This document shows positions 8,275-16,800 of a stretch of 44,474 nucleotides of DNA, piece by piece. The first letter of the stretch is position 1. Each line of letters opens with the position of its first letter. The notes beneath the pieces are model-generated. The model was not told where the DNA came from and made no database searches. It saw only the letters and a program-made list of their open reading frames with translations. The DNA comes from Mageeibacillus sp. UBA1243. Its GTDB lineage: Bacteria > Bacillota > Clostridia > UBA1212. Both the position numbers and the translations under genes were made by a program. The stretch covers positions 1 through 44,474 of the forward strand of contig DBWH01000062.1 of NCBI GenBank assembly GCA_002308595.1, in the 5' to 3' direction.

Positions 8275-9207
8275 TCACTCTGCAAAGAGAGGCGTCGAGT
8301 AGTATCTGTCTCCGCTGTCGGGGAGGAGTGCTACGATCGTTTTTCCCGCATTTTCAGGTCTCTTTGCAAGTTCGAGAGCTGCCTTGAGGGCCGCGCCGGA
8401 GGAGATTCCGACGGAGATGCCTTCCCTCTTTGCGAGAAGCTTTGAGACAGAGAAGGCGTCCTCGTTTACGACTCTTATTACCTCGTCATAGACCTTGGTG
8501 TTGAGAACGTCCGGAACGAAGCCTGCGCCGATTCCCTGGATCTTGTGGGGACCGCTCTTGCCTTCTGAAAGGACAGGTGACGAGTCGGGCTCGACGGCAA
8601 CGACTTTGACGTTCGGGTTCTGCGACTTGAGGTACTCGCCGACGCCTGTCACGGTGCCGCCCGTTCCTACGCCTGCGACGAAGATGTCAACTTTGCCGTC
8701 GGTGTCGCGCCAGATTTCGGGGCCCGTTGTCTCTCTGTGGATGCGAGGGTTGGCGGGGTTGACGAACTGGCCGGGGATGAAGCTGCCCTTGATTTCGGCC
8801 GCGAGCTCTTCTGCCTTGGCGATAGCGCCTTTCATGCCCTTGGCGCCTTCGGTGAGGACGATTTCGGCTCCGTAAGCCTTGAGAATGTTGCGGCGCTCAA
8901 CGCTCATCGTTTCGGGCATGGTGAGGATGATGCGGTAGCCCTTGGCGGCTGCGATGGAGGCAAGACCGATGCCTGTGTTGCCGGATGTGGGTTCGATGAT
9001 GACAGAGCCGGGCTTCAGAAGACCTTTCTCCTCTGCGTCCTCAATCATCGCCTTGGCGATACGGTCCTTGACGCTTCCCGCGGGATTGAAGTACTCGAGT
9101 TTAACGAGAACTGTTGCCGAAAGTGCGTTGTCTTTTTCGATGTTTGTGATCTCGACGAGGGGCGTGTTGCCGATGAGGCCGAGTGTTCCTTTATATATAT
9201 TTGCCAT
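8275..9207 (-). CDS. cysK: cysteine synthase A (O-acetylserine sulfhydrylase)
   Basis: A 310-residue PLP enzyme that makes cysteine from O-acetylserine and sulfide. The PLP lysine is K47 in [18 protein letters not shown] is the substrate/phosphate loop, and GTGGTVTG and the C-terminal LLPDSGDRY block are typical of CysK. The start ATG at 9207 has AGGAG upstream (9217-9221 on the plus strand); the longer frame upstream overlaps metY and lacks family similarity. It is the last gene of the iscS-iscU-metY-cysK operon, 82 nt after metY. In Bacillus, CysK acts with the Rrf2-family regulator CymR to sense cysteine supply. The Rrf2 gene at the head of this locus makes a similar link possible, but that is inference. 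Confidence 0.95.
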   Translation of the reverse strand: MANIYKGTLGLIGNTPLVEITNIEKDNALSATVLVKLEYFNPAGSVKDRIAKAMIEDAEEKGLLKPGSVIIEPTSGNTGIGLASIAAAKGYRIILTMPETMSVERRNILKAYGAEIVLTEGAKGMKGAIAKAEELAAEIKGSFIPGQFVNPANPRIHRETTGPEIWRDTDGKVDIFVAGVGTGGTVTGVGEYLKSQNPNVKVVAVEPDSSPVLSEGKSGPHKIQGIGAGFVPDVLNTKVYDEVIRVVNEDAFSVSKLLAKREGISVGISSGAALKAALELAKRPENAGKTIVALLPDSGDRYYSTPLFAE

Positions 9208-9289
9208 GAATTTAGTCTCCTGTTGTGTTAAATTTTGCGTAAAAATGCGGCAGTTTTTAAAATGCGACACCTGTCGCGCTGCTGCGGTT

Positions 9290-10564
9290 TCAGATTGCGG
9301 CAAAACCGTTCTTAAGGTCGCCGATGATGTCGTCAATGTGCTCCGTGCCGATCGAAAGACGGATCGTGTTTTCGAGGATTCCCACCGCGGCAAGTTCCTC
9401 CGCCGAAAGCTGCGAATGGGTCGTCGAAGCCGGGTGGATAACGAGGCTCTTCACGTCGGCAACGTTGGCGAGAAGCGAGAAAATCTTGAGCGCGTCGATG
9501 AACGCCCATGCCTCCTTGCGGCCGCCTTTAATGTTAAACGTGAAGATCGAACCGCCGCCGTTCGGGAAATACTTTTGGTAAAGGTCGTGCTGCGGATGGT
9601 CGGGCAGCGAGGGGTGGTTGACCTTTTCAACCAGCGGGTGGTTTGCGAGGAACTCTACAACCTTCTTCGTGTTCTCTGCGTGGCGCTCAACGCGGAGTGA
9701 AAGCGTCTCGACGCCCTGGAGAAGCAGGAATGCGTTGAAAGGCGAGATTGCGGCGCCCGTGTCGCGGAGCAGAATTGCCCTGATGTAGGTCACAAACGCT
9801 GCCGGACCTGCGGCCGCCGTGAAAGAAACGCCGTGGTAGCTGGGGTTCGGAGCCGCGATGTTCGGGTACTTTTCCGGTGTCCAGTTGAACTTTCCGGAGT
9901 CGACTATGATGCCGCCAAGGGTAGTCCCGTGGCCGCCGAGGAATTTCGTTGCGGAGTGGACGACAATGTCAGCCCCGTGCTCAATCGGTCTGATCAGGTA
10001 AGGTGTGCCGAACGTATTGTCGATAACGAGCGGAATACCGTGCTCGTGAGCTATCTTGGCGAGTGCGTCAATGTCCGGAATGTCGCTTCCGGGGTTGCCC
10101 ATCGTTTCGATGAAAATCGCCTTGGTGTTTTCGCGAACGGCCGCCCTGACCTCGTCAAGGTTGTGAATGTCGACAAATGTCGTATCGATTCCGTACTGCG
10201 GAAGTGTGTTGCTGAGGAGGTTGTAGGAGCCGCCGTAGATGGTCTCCTGCGCGACGATGTGCTCGCCTGCCCTCGCCAATGCCTCTATAGTATAAGAAAT
10301 CGCTGCGGCACCGGATGAAAGCGCAAGCGCAGCGACACCGCCCTCAAGTGCCGCAATACGCTTTTCAAGCACGTCCTGGGTGGAATTTGTAAGTCTTCCG
10401 TAGATATTGCCGGCATCCGCAAGACCGAACCTTGCCGCGGCATGCTCGGAGTTGTGGAATACGTAACTGGTTGTCTGATATATCGGCACGGCGCGTGAAT
10501 CCGTTGCGCTGTCTGCCTGCTCCTGACCGACGTGGAGCTGAAGGGTCTCAAATCTATAAGCCAT
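9290..10564 (-). CDS. metY: O-acetylhomoserine sulfhydrylase (MetY type)
   Basis: A 424-residue Cys/Met-metabolism PLP enzyme, the usual size for O-acetylhomoserine aminocarboxypropyltransferase. The N-terminus [12 protein letters not shown] and the blocks [10 protein letters not shown] and [13 protein letters not shown] are typical of MetY. The PLP Lys is K207 in HSATKFLGG. It would form homocysteine (or methionine) from O-acetylhomoserine and sulfide or methanethiol. The start ATG at 10564 lies one base after the iscU stop (10566-10568), with AAAGGAA upstream, so translation is coupled. No S-box or T-box lies before it because it is internal to the operon. It links sulfur taken from cysteine or sulfide to methionine synthesis. 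Confidence 0.93.
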   Translation of the reverse strand: MAYRFETLQLHVGQEQADSATDSRAVPIYQTTSYVFHNSEHAAARFGLADAGNIYGRLTNSTQDVLEKRIAALEGGVAALALSSGAAAISYTIEALARAGEHIVAQETIYGGSYNLLSNTLPQYGIDTTFVDIHNLDEVRAAVRENTKAIFIETMGNPGSDIPDIDALAKIAHEHGIPLVIDNTFGTPYLIRPIEHGADIVVHSATKFLGGHGTTLGGIIVDSGKFNWTPEKYPNIAAPNPSYHGVSFTAAAGPAAFVTYIRAILLRDTGAAISPFNAFLLLQGVETLSLRVERHAENTKKVVEFLANHPLVEKVNHPSLPDHPQHDLYQKYFPNGGGSIFTFNIKGGRKEAWAFIDALKIFSLLANVADVKSLVIHPASTTHSQLSAEELAAVGILENTIRLSIGTEHIDDIIGDLKNGFAAI

Positions 10565-10565
10565 T

Positions 10566-10958
10566 TTAGTTGTTCCTTTCTTTTTCCGGATGTTTACTGT
10601 AGTAATCATCGAGAGCGTTCTTAATAGCCTCCTCCGCAAGCACCGAACAGTGCATCTTGTAATCCGGGAGTCCGTCAAGCGCTTCCGCGACAGCCTTATT
10701 GGTGAGTTCCATCGCCTCCGAAACCGGCCTGCCCTTAATGAGCTCAGTCGCCATCGAACTTGACGCTATCGCGCTGCCGCATCCGAACGTCTCAAATTTT
10801 ACGTCCTCAATCTTGTCATCCTCTATTTTAAGGTACATTTTCATTATGTCGCCGCACTTTGCGTTGCCGACCTCGCCAATGCCGTCCGCGTCCTCAATAA
10901 CGCCGACGTTCCTCGGGTTCCGAAAATGATCCATCACTTTTTCACTGTACAATGCCAT
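10566..10958 (-). CDS. iscU: IscU/NifU-like Fe-S cluster scaffold protein
   Basis: A 130-residue protein with the three scaffold cysteines C35 (NAKCGD), C60 (FGCGSA) and C104 (HCSVLAEE), plus the Asp two residues after the first Cys. These bind the nascent [2Fe-2S] cluster built with sulfur from IscS. It is a short NifU-N-only form, usual for clostridial scaffolds. The start is ATG 10958, preceded by GAGGTGG. A GTG nine bases upstream overlaps the SD and is unlikely. The SD lies at the end of iscS, so the two are translationally coupled. Downstream genes make Met and Cys, so the operon joins cluster assembly to sulfur assimilation. Confidence 0.93.
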   Translation of the reverse strand: MALYSEKVMDHFRNPRNVGVIEDADGIGEVGNAKCGDIMKMYLKIEDDKIEDVKFETFGCGSAIASSSMATELIKGRPVSEAMELTNKAVAEALDGLPDYKMHCSVLAEEAIKNALDDYYSKHPEKERNN

Positions 10959-10968
10959 AACTTCCACC

Positions 10969-12156
10969 TCACAGAATAAACTTCGATTTGCCGTTTACGA
11001 GGTCCCGCCAGACCGGTGAGAAACCTCTCAGATACGTAACGACCTCTTCAACCGAGCTTATAATGTAATCAACTTCTTCCTCCGTGGCGTCATCGCCAAG
11101 GGTCAGCCTCAGCGATCCGTGCGCTACGTCGTGAACCCTCCCTATAGCGAGGAGCACGTGGCTGGGGTCAAGCGACCCCGAGGTACAGGCGGAGCCTGAT
11201 GAAGCCGAAATGCCCTTGTCGTCAAGCAGGAGCAGAAGCGATTCGCCCTCTATTCCCTCAAAGCAGAAGTTTACGTTAGACGGAAGCCGCATTCGCTCGT
11301 CTCCGTTGAGCGCCGAGTGTGAGATCCTGTTGAGTCCGAGTATCAGCCTGTCGCGAAGCTTCTCAAGCTTCTTCGAAAGGTCTGCGATTGACGCGTTTGC
11401 CTCTTCAAGAGCCGCCGCCGTTGCGACGATGCCCGGTACGTTTTCGGTTCCCGCCCTGCGGCCTCTCTCCTGCGCGCCGCCCTCGATGAGCGACTCAAGC
11501 TTAATGCCGCGCCTTGCGTATAAGAAGCCGACTCCTTTCGGGCCGTGGAACTTGTGTGCCGAAGCTGAGAGCAGATCCACATTGGCGTCTTTCACGTCAA
11601 CCGGTATGTGCCCCACCGCCTGCACGGCGTCTGTGTGGAAAAGAATCCCCTTCTCGCGGCAGATACCGCCAATCTCTTTAATAGGCTGAATCGTCCCGAT
11701 CTCATTGTTGGCATACATTATCGTGACCAGGCATGTCCTGTCGGTTACGGCCGCCCTGAGCTCATTGACTCTCACGATACCGTTCTCGTGGACCGGCAGG
11801 TAAGTCACGGTGAAGCCCTCTTTTTCGAGCTTCTTCAATGTATTCAGCACTGCGTGATGTTCGATCGTGTCGGAAATGATGTGCGTTTTACCGTTCTTTT
11901 TTCCGATCGCCGCTGCGGAAAGAATTGCCTGGTTGTCCGCTTCGGAACCTCCCGAAGTGAACACGATCTCCCGCGCCTCGGCATTGATACATCGTGCAAC
12001 CCTCTCCCTTGCGCCTTCGACAGCCTCTTTTGCCTTCTGCCCTTCGGAGTACAGGCTTGAGGGGTTTCCGTAGTATTCTTCTATGTACGGGAGCATGGCT
12101 TCAATCGCCTTTTTGCTCATCTTTGTCGTCGCCGCATTGTCAGCATAAATCTTCAT
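10969..12156 (-). CDS. iscS: cysteine desulfurase (IscS/NifS family)
   Basis: A 395-residue class V aminotransferase-fold enzyme that takes sulfur from cysteine as an enzyme persulfide. It opens with IYADNAATT, has TSGGSEADN for PLP phosphate binding, the PLP Lys K202 in SASAHKFHG, and the catalytic Cys C324 in SSGSACTSG on the flexible loop. The start ATG 12156 follows AAGGAGG. It is the first gene of the four-gene operon with iscU, metY and cysK. A TTGACA-17-TAACAT promoter and an inverted-repeat operator lie just upstream, facing the divergent Rrf2 gene. Function and family are secure. Whether it serves Fe-S assembly, tRNA thiolation or both is not decidable here. Confidence 0.95.
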   Translation of the reverse strand: MKIYADNAATTKMSKKAIEAMLPYIEEYYGNPSSLYSEGQKAKEAVEGARERVARCINAEAREIVFTSGGSEADNQAILSAAAIGKKNGKTHIISDTIEHHAVLNTLKKLEKEGFTVTYLPVHENGIVRVNELRAAVTDRTCLVTIMYANNEIGTIQPIKEIGGICREKGILFHTDAVQAVGHIPVDVKDANVDLLSASAHKFHGPKGVGFLYARRGIKLESLIEGGAQERGRRAGTENVPGIVATAAALEEANASIADLSKKLEKLRDRLILGLNRISHSALNGDERMRLPSNVNFCFEGIEGESLLLLLDDKGISASSGSACTSGSLDPSHVLLAIGRVHDVAHGSLRLTLGDDATEEEVDYIISSVEEVVTYLRGFSPVWRDLVNGKSKFIL

Positions 12157-12187
12157 ACGCTGCGCCTCCTTGTTTATTACGCCGCCA

Positions 12188-12216
12188 ATGTTATCACCTT
12201 TTACCTACTATGTCAA
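12188..12216 (-). promoter_or_regulatory. promoter of the iscS operon
   Basis: Read on the minus strand: TTGACA (12211-12216), a 17-nt spacer, and TAACAT (12188-12193). The -10 overlaps one of the repeated CATTGGCG octamers. The -35 lies between the arms of the inverted repeat at 12200-12224. Confidence 0.75.
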
Positions 12217-12224
12217 TAGGTGAA
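12200..12224. promoter_or_regulatory. candidate Rrf2 operator at the iscS promoter
   Basis: TTTACCTA (12200-12207) and TAGGTGAA (12217-12224) form an inverted repeat with one mismatch, surrounding the iscS -35 box. On the minus strand it contains TAGGTAAA, the same half-site found at the Rrf2 gene's own promoter. This suggests one regulator controls both. Confidence 0.55.
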
Positions 12225-12269
12225 TAGAAAAATTATTCAGGAAATTTTAAAAGTTTGTTCATTGGCGTG

Positions 12270-12298
12270 TTGATTACCCATTTACCCTGTGGTATAAT
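12270..12298 (+). promoter_or_regulatory. promoter of the Rrf2 regulator gene
   Basis: TTGATT (12270-12275), a 17-nt spacer, and a perfect TATAAT (12293-12298). The leader is about 25 nt. The -10 box lies inside the inverted repeat at 12280-12306. Confidence 0.75.
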
Positions 12299-12306
12299 AG
12301 GTAAAT
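12280..12306. promoter_or_regulatory. candidate Rrf2 auto-operator
   Basis: A perfect 7-bp inverted repeat, ATTTACC (12280-12286) and GGTAAAT (12300-12306), brackets the -10 box. It carries the TAGGTAAA half-site shared with the iscS-side repeat, so autorepression is the simple reading. Confidence 0.55.
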
Positions 12307-12329
12307 CAATAAAGATTGGAGTGACGCCA

Positions 12330-12725
12330 ATGATTTCCACCAAAGGAAGATACGCCCTGCGCGTTATGTTAGACCTTGCCGAGAACCACAGCAGTGAGTT
12401 CATCCCGCTCAAAGACATTGCAGAGCGGCAGGAAATATCGAAAAAATACCTCGAGATCATCGTCAAGGACCTCGTCACCGCCAAGCTCGTCAAAGGTTCG
12501 AGCGGCAAAGGCGGCGGCTACATGCTCGTCAAAAAGCCCGAAGATTACACCATCGGCGAAATTCTCGAAGCCTCCGAAGGGCCTTTCCTCACAGTTGCCT
12601 GCCTCGCCGCAGATGCCGACAAGTGCCCCCGCGCGGCCGGCTGCAAAACCCTCCCCCTGTGGGCAGAGTACAACCGCATGACCCGCGACTTCTTTTTCTC
12701 AAAAAAGCTGAGCGATTTGGTTTGA
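12330..12725 (+). CDS. Rrf2-family regulator (IscR/CymR-like)
   Basis: A 131-residue winged-helix regulator. MISTKGRYALRVMLDLA is the standard Rrf2 N-terminus, and SKKYLEIIVKDL with SGKGGGYML forms the recognition helix and wing. Three cysteines, C91, C99 and C105, lie in the loop that in IscR-type proteins ligates an Fe-S cluster. Spacing (7 and 5 residues between them) differs slightly from the usual IscR pattern, so cluster binding is plausible, not certain. It is divergent from iscS-iscU-metY-cysK with palindromes at both promoters. The start is ATG 12330 after GGAG (12318-12321); upstream in-frame codons overlap the promoter. The start codon is part of a CGCCAATG octamer. It could sense clusters (IscR) or cysteine supply with CysK (CymR). 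Confidence 0.88.
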   Translation: MISTKGRYALRVMLDLAENHSSEFIPLKDIAERQEISKKYLEIIVKDLVTAKLVKGSSGKGGGYMLVKKPEDYTIGEILEASEGPFLTVACLAADADKCPRAAGCKTLPLWAEYNRMTRDFFFSKKLSDLV

Positions 12726-12745
12726 TTTGGTTTGGTTTGATTTTC
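12717..12745 (+). repeat. short T/G-rich tandem repeat (TTTGGTTTGA-like)
   Basis: Immediately at the stop of the Rrf2 gene, near-identical TTTGG and TTTGA units repeat several times. It is a low-complexity slippage-type repeat with no visible function. Confidence 0.5.
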
Positions 12746-12776
12746 GTTTGTGAGTTTAGCTTCAGCGGAGGACGGA

Positions 12777-13100
12777 ATGGCTTCAGACAAAAACTATTTT
12801 GAGTTCATCATGGATCAGCTTTCGGCGCTTGACGGTATCACGGCAAGGCCCATGATGGGCGAATATATTATCTATTTTCGCGGGAAAATCATTGGCGGTA
12901 TCTACGACGACCGCTTTCTTGTGAAGAACGTGCCTTCGGCCCGTGAGATGATGCCGGACGCGGAGCTTGTCTTGCCGTATGAAGGCGCAAAAGAGATGCT
13001 TCTTGTGGACAACGTGGACAATCCGGCTTTCCTGCAGGAACTGGTGCTGAAAATGTACGGCGAGCTGCCTGCGAAAAAGCCGGGAAAATCAAAGCCGTGA
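12777..13100 (+). CDS. TfoX N-terminal domain protein
   Basis: A 107-residue protein matching the TfoX_N family. FEFIMDQLSALDGITARPMMG, with its RPMMGEY core, and the later GKIIGGIYDDRFLVK and PSAREMMPDAEL blocks are typical. Full-length TfoX/Sxy controls competence in gammaproteobacteria with CRP, but the small one-domain clostridial proteins have no established role and may bind other partners. The start ATG 12777 follows GGAGG; an earlier in-frame ATG at 12750 lies before that SD. It stands alone between the Rrf2 gene and a repeat region. One CATTGGCG octamer lies inside. Confidence 0.8.
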   Translation: MASDKNYFEFIMDQLSALDGITARPMMGEYIIYFRGKIIGGIYDDRFLVKNVPSAREMMPDAELVLPYEGAKEMLLVDNVDNPAFLQELVLKMYGELPAKKPGKSKP

Positions 13101-13116
13101 GCGGCTGTCAGACGCG

Positions 13117-13233
13117 CAATATTTTGCGATTTCATTCCGGCAAGATTCCGTAATTCTGTCCCGCAGAATTTTGAGATATCCATCCCGCAATATTTTGCAA
13201 TTCTACCCCGCAGGATTTTGCGATTTCATTCCG
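13117..13233 (+). repeat. five degenerate 23-24 nt tandem repeats
   Basis: Units start at 13117, 13141, 13164, 13188 and 13211. Each begins CA, usually has a TTTTG core, and ends in CCG. Similarity is moderate, with no unique spacers, so it is not a CRISPR array. It fills the gap between the TfoX_N gene and the convergent DUF1292 gene. Confidence 0.65.
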
Positions 13234-13277
13234 CATACTGCAGCAGTCAATAAAAGTAGACATGGTGTTCGCTTTTA

Positions 13278-13592
13278 TTAGGAATCTTCCGCCTCATCAA
13301 ATAGCCTGTCGTACTTTTCAAACACCGCGTCGATGATTTCCTCGTCGTCAACGATGTCGTACCTGTTCGTCCCGCTCTCGTCTGAGGTCACGAGGAAGAC
13401 CAGGGCCTCGTCGTCTTCAACCCCGTCGGGAAGCTCCTCGGGCTGCATGATTTCGTAAGTGTTGCCCCCGTGTTCGATTCTCGCGATATCGATGAAGTTG
13501 ACCTCGTTGCCGTTGTCGTCAAGGAGCGTCACAATCTCGTCATAGTCATCGCCAAACAGGTCGGGTTCGAAAAAGTTTTCCTCGTTGTCCAT
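13278..13592 (-). CDS. DUF1292 family protein
   Basis: A 104-residue very acidic protein matching DUF1292, a small Bacillota family often found near yrrK/mreB-type genes and of unknown function. The hallmark is the strand-rich core IVTLLDDNGNEVNF, followed by EIMQPEEL and EALVFLVTSDESG. The C-terminal helix IDAVFEKYDRLFDE closes the domain. ATG 13592 has GAGG nine bases upstream. A TTG 30 bases earlier would add ten residues but lacks an SD. A TATAAT-like -10 on the minus strand lies at 13666-13671. It appears to be a single-gene unit. Confidence 0.8.
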   Translation of the reverse strand: MDNEENFFEPDLFGDDYDEIVTLLDDNGNEVNFIDIARIEHGGNTYEIMQPEELPDGVEDDEALVFLVTSDESGTNRYDIVDDEEIIDAVFEKYDRLFDEAEDS

Positions 13593-13665
13593 ATCTTTTG
13601 TCCTCTCTTCGGCTTCCGCCAATGCAAAAACGGGCTCATCTTCCGCCCGCAGTTTCGTTCATGCC

Positions 13666-13671
13666 ATTATA
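13666..13671 (-). promoter_or_regulatory. -10 box upstream of the DUF1292 gene
   Basis: A perfect TATAAT on the minus strand, about 75 nt before the start codon. The -35 region is a poor match, so only the -10 is called. Confidence 0.4.
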
Positions 13672-13774
13672 ACACTTGGCGTGTTCAAATAAAACCGCCA
13701 ATGCCCGTCGCCCGGTTTGTTGACGATTTCCGCCCGTATTGCCTGAAATTTTCCCAAAATTTTTCAAAGCTTTA

Positions 13775-13804
13775 TTGAAAACACGCGCGCGCGTCTGTTA
13801 TAAT
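13775..13804 (+). promoter_or_regulatory. promoter of the CotH cluster
   Basis: TTGAAA (13775-13780), an 18-nt spacer containing an alternating CG run, and TATAAT (13799-13804). The leader to ATG 13873 is about 62 nt. Confidence 0.65.
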
Positions 13805-13872
13805 ACGGGAACACCTATTTAGCGACGCACTTTTCAGATATTTTTACGATGGTGCGAAGCAGGAGGACTGAC

Positions 13873-16800
13873 ATGAACAAACCGTTACCTGGGATAAAGA
13901 GAGTTCTGGCCTTTCTACTTGCGGCCTGCATGGTCATAGGCGTCTCTGCCTGTGCCGTCAATGAGCCCGGAAAGCCAACGGACAAACCTTCCTACACAGA
14001 GACGCCCGCCGACGCGACCGCGACTGAAACGCCGACGGCCGTAAACGAGACTGAGCCTGCGGCAGAAACGCCGTCGGCTGAGACCGGCGCGCCTTCCCCG
14101 ACGCCGACTTCCACACCGGAAGGCGCGACGCCCGGAGAAACCGGGACTGAAGCTCCGACCGGGACGCCGGACGAAACTCCTGCGGAGACCGAAACACCTG
14201 CCCCAACCGAGGGCACGGAGGCTCCGACGGAAACCCCTGTTCCCACGGAAGGCGAAACCCCTACACCGACTGCGACGGCGACTCCCACACCGACTCCGAC
14301 CGCTACACCTACACCTACGCCTACACCCACCCCGACTCCGACTCCCACGCCTGATGTGCCGGATCTCAACTCGGACGCTTTTGAAGGCGTTGTCATTTCC
14401 AAGGTCTACGGAAACGGCGGAAACAAGGACGGGATCTGCGAGTACAGCTTCATCGAGCTCTGCAACACTGCAACCAAGAGCATCAACCTGAACGGTCTTT
14501 CGGTCTTCTATAAGACCAAAGGCGACACGTCCTATAAGAAGCTCGACCTCGGCAACGTCACCCTCCCCGCAAACGGCTACTATCTCATCCGCTGCAACGC
14601 CGGCAAGAACTACCAGACTTCGGGCGAGATGCTCAAGATCACGTCGTACGACAGAACCTGGGACGTTACCATTGACAATAAAGAGATTGCGCTCGTGCTC
14701 GCTCCCACAAAGAAGGCTCCGGCTTCATCCATTGAGCCCGCGGAGCTCACGAACAAAGTCTCATATTTCGTTTCTTCCGAAACCTACTATTTTGACACCG
14801 GTTACGTGACCGACATGTCAAAGTCCAAATTTGCAGTCAGAGTTGCCCTGCAGCCCGACAGCGGCTACCGCGTCGTGAACCTCGCAAGGCAGAACTCATA
14901 CACTCTCTCCCAGATTGGTCCGCGCTCCTCAAAAGGCGTGAACAGCATCACAAAGTGCATCCTCAACGAGGTCAAATTCGACCACGACCCGGGCTTCTAC
15001 GACGGCTCATTCAAGCTCACACTCACCGCGGCTGACGGCTACAAGATCTACTACACGACCGACGGATCTGACCCCAAGACCTCAAGCACCAGAAGGCTTT
15101 ACTCCGTGTCGATTTCGATGACCGACACCACGAAAAAGGGCTACGGAGAGACCACCAAGTACCTTGCAAACTCCACGGGGGACAACGGGTACGTTCCGAA
15201 CGTGAACAATATCATTGGCGGTACCGTCATCAAGGCGTATGCCACCAACGGCACAAGTTCAACCGAAGTTTATACGAACACTTACTTCGTCTCATCGGCA
15301 ATGAAAGGCTACGACACCAAGGTGATGTCGATTTCCATGCCGAAGGGCGTTCTCTGCGACGCACCCGGAACCACTTACGGCGGAACGGGCGGCGGCTTCT
15401 ACACGCACTACTTCCCCTCCACGAACGATCCCAACCCACGCGGCAATGCGGTCCTTGAGATGTTCGACAACGAGGGTGTAAGGCGCGGATACTCCAACGT
15501 TGAGCTTTCGGTCAGCGGTCACGGTTCGTCCGGCTGGCACATGAAGTCGCTCAAGATTTACTATAAAGGGTCCAACAACGAGGCGGGCGGCATGGACGCC
15601 AAGCTCTACTTCGACCTTTTCGACGGCTACTGCACAAACGTGAAGGGCCAGACGATTACGGACTTCTCGCGTCTCCTCATCAGGAACTCCGGCAACGACT
15701 GCGCGATGACGTACATAAGAGACGTTCTCATGCAGCGCCTCAGCCGCAGCCTGAAGGTTGAGACACAGTCATACACCCCTGCCCTCGTCTTCTTTAACGG
15801 CGAATTCTGGGGCGTATACAACGTGCGTGAGCGCTACAGCGGAGACTACGTTGAGTCGCACTACGGCGTGCAGAAGGATAACGTTGCCCTCATCGAGAGC
15901 GACTATTCGCAGGTTCACACAAACACCAACGCACCCTACGTCGTGACTTCGGGTCTTGACAACGACGCCGACGACTTCAACGCGCTGATTCAGTACATTG
16001 ACAGCCACAGCCTCACGTCGGCTTCAAACTACAAGTACGTTACCGACAGGATCGACATTGATTCATTCATCGACATGTACGTCGCGAGGGTCTATTTCAG
16101 CGCCCGCGACTGGCCTGAGAACAACATAAAGGTCTGGAGAGTCAGGGACGCATCTGCGGACAGGACCGGAAACACGTACACCAAGTGGCACTTCTCGCTG
16201 CTTGACATGGACTTCGGTCTTGACTATCCGAACATCGACACGGGCCCGACAAGCAACTGGTTCGGCTGGATCAATTCGCAGCACTGCGCAATCGGCAAGC
16301 TCATGAACAAGCTCATCCAGAACGCCGCGTTCAAAAAGATATTCCTCGCAAGGTTCTACGAGGTTGTCAACGAGGTGTACGTTCCCTCCGTCATGGAGGC
16401 CGAGCTCGACAAGATACTTGAGGAGCGCGAGGGCATCTTCCAGCTCCAGGTCGACAGGTGGTCAAAGGACGGCGCAAGCTGGAGCAGCTACAGAAGCGGT
16501 GTGAGTGCGATCAGGAACTTCCTCCAGAAGCGCAACCCCTACGCGATTTCGTACCTCTGCAGTTACTTTGGCATCAGCGAAGCTTACCTCATGAGCATCT
16601 CCGGCAACTACATCAACGCGGACTTCCTCGAGTCAAGAGCTGTGCTCAAGATCAACGGAACGACCGTAAACAGCGGCTGGAACGTCAAATTCGACAAGTC
16701 CTACAACCTCGAGGTCACTGCAACCGCCAAGGAAGGCTACGTGGTCAACGCGATAGTTTTCACCGATTTTGAGGGCAATTCGACTCGCAAGGCAGGCACC

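Noticed and set aside
12777..13100. Direct link between the TfoX_N gene and the octamer as an uptake system
   Set aside because: Small TfoX_N proteins have no shown competence role in Bacillota, and no uptake machinery gene is in the window.
13117..13233. CRISPR array
   Set aside because: The units are directly adjacent and degenerate, without unique spacers, and no cas gene is present.
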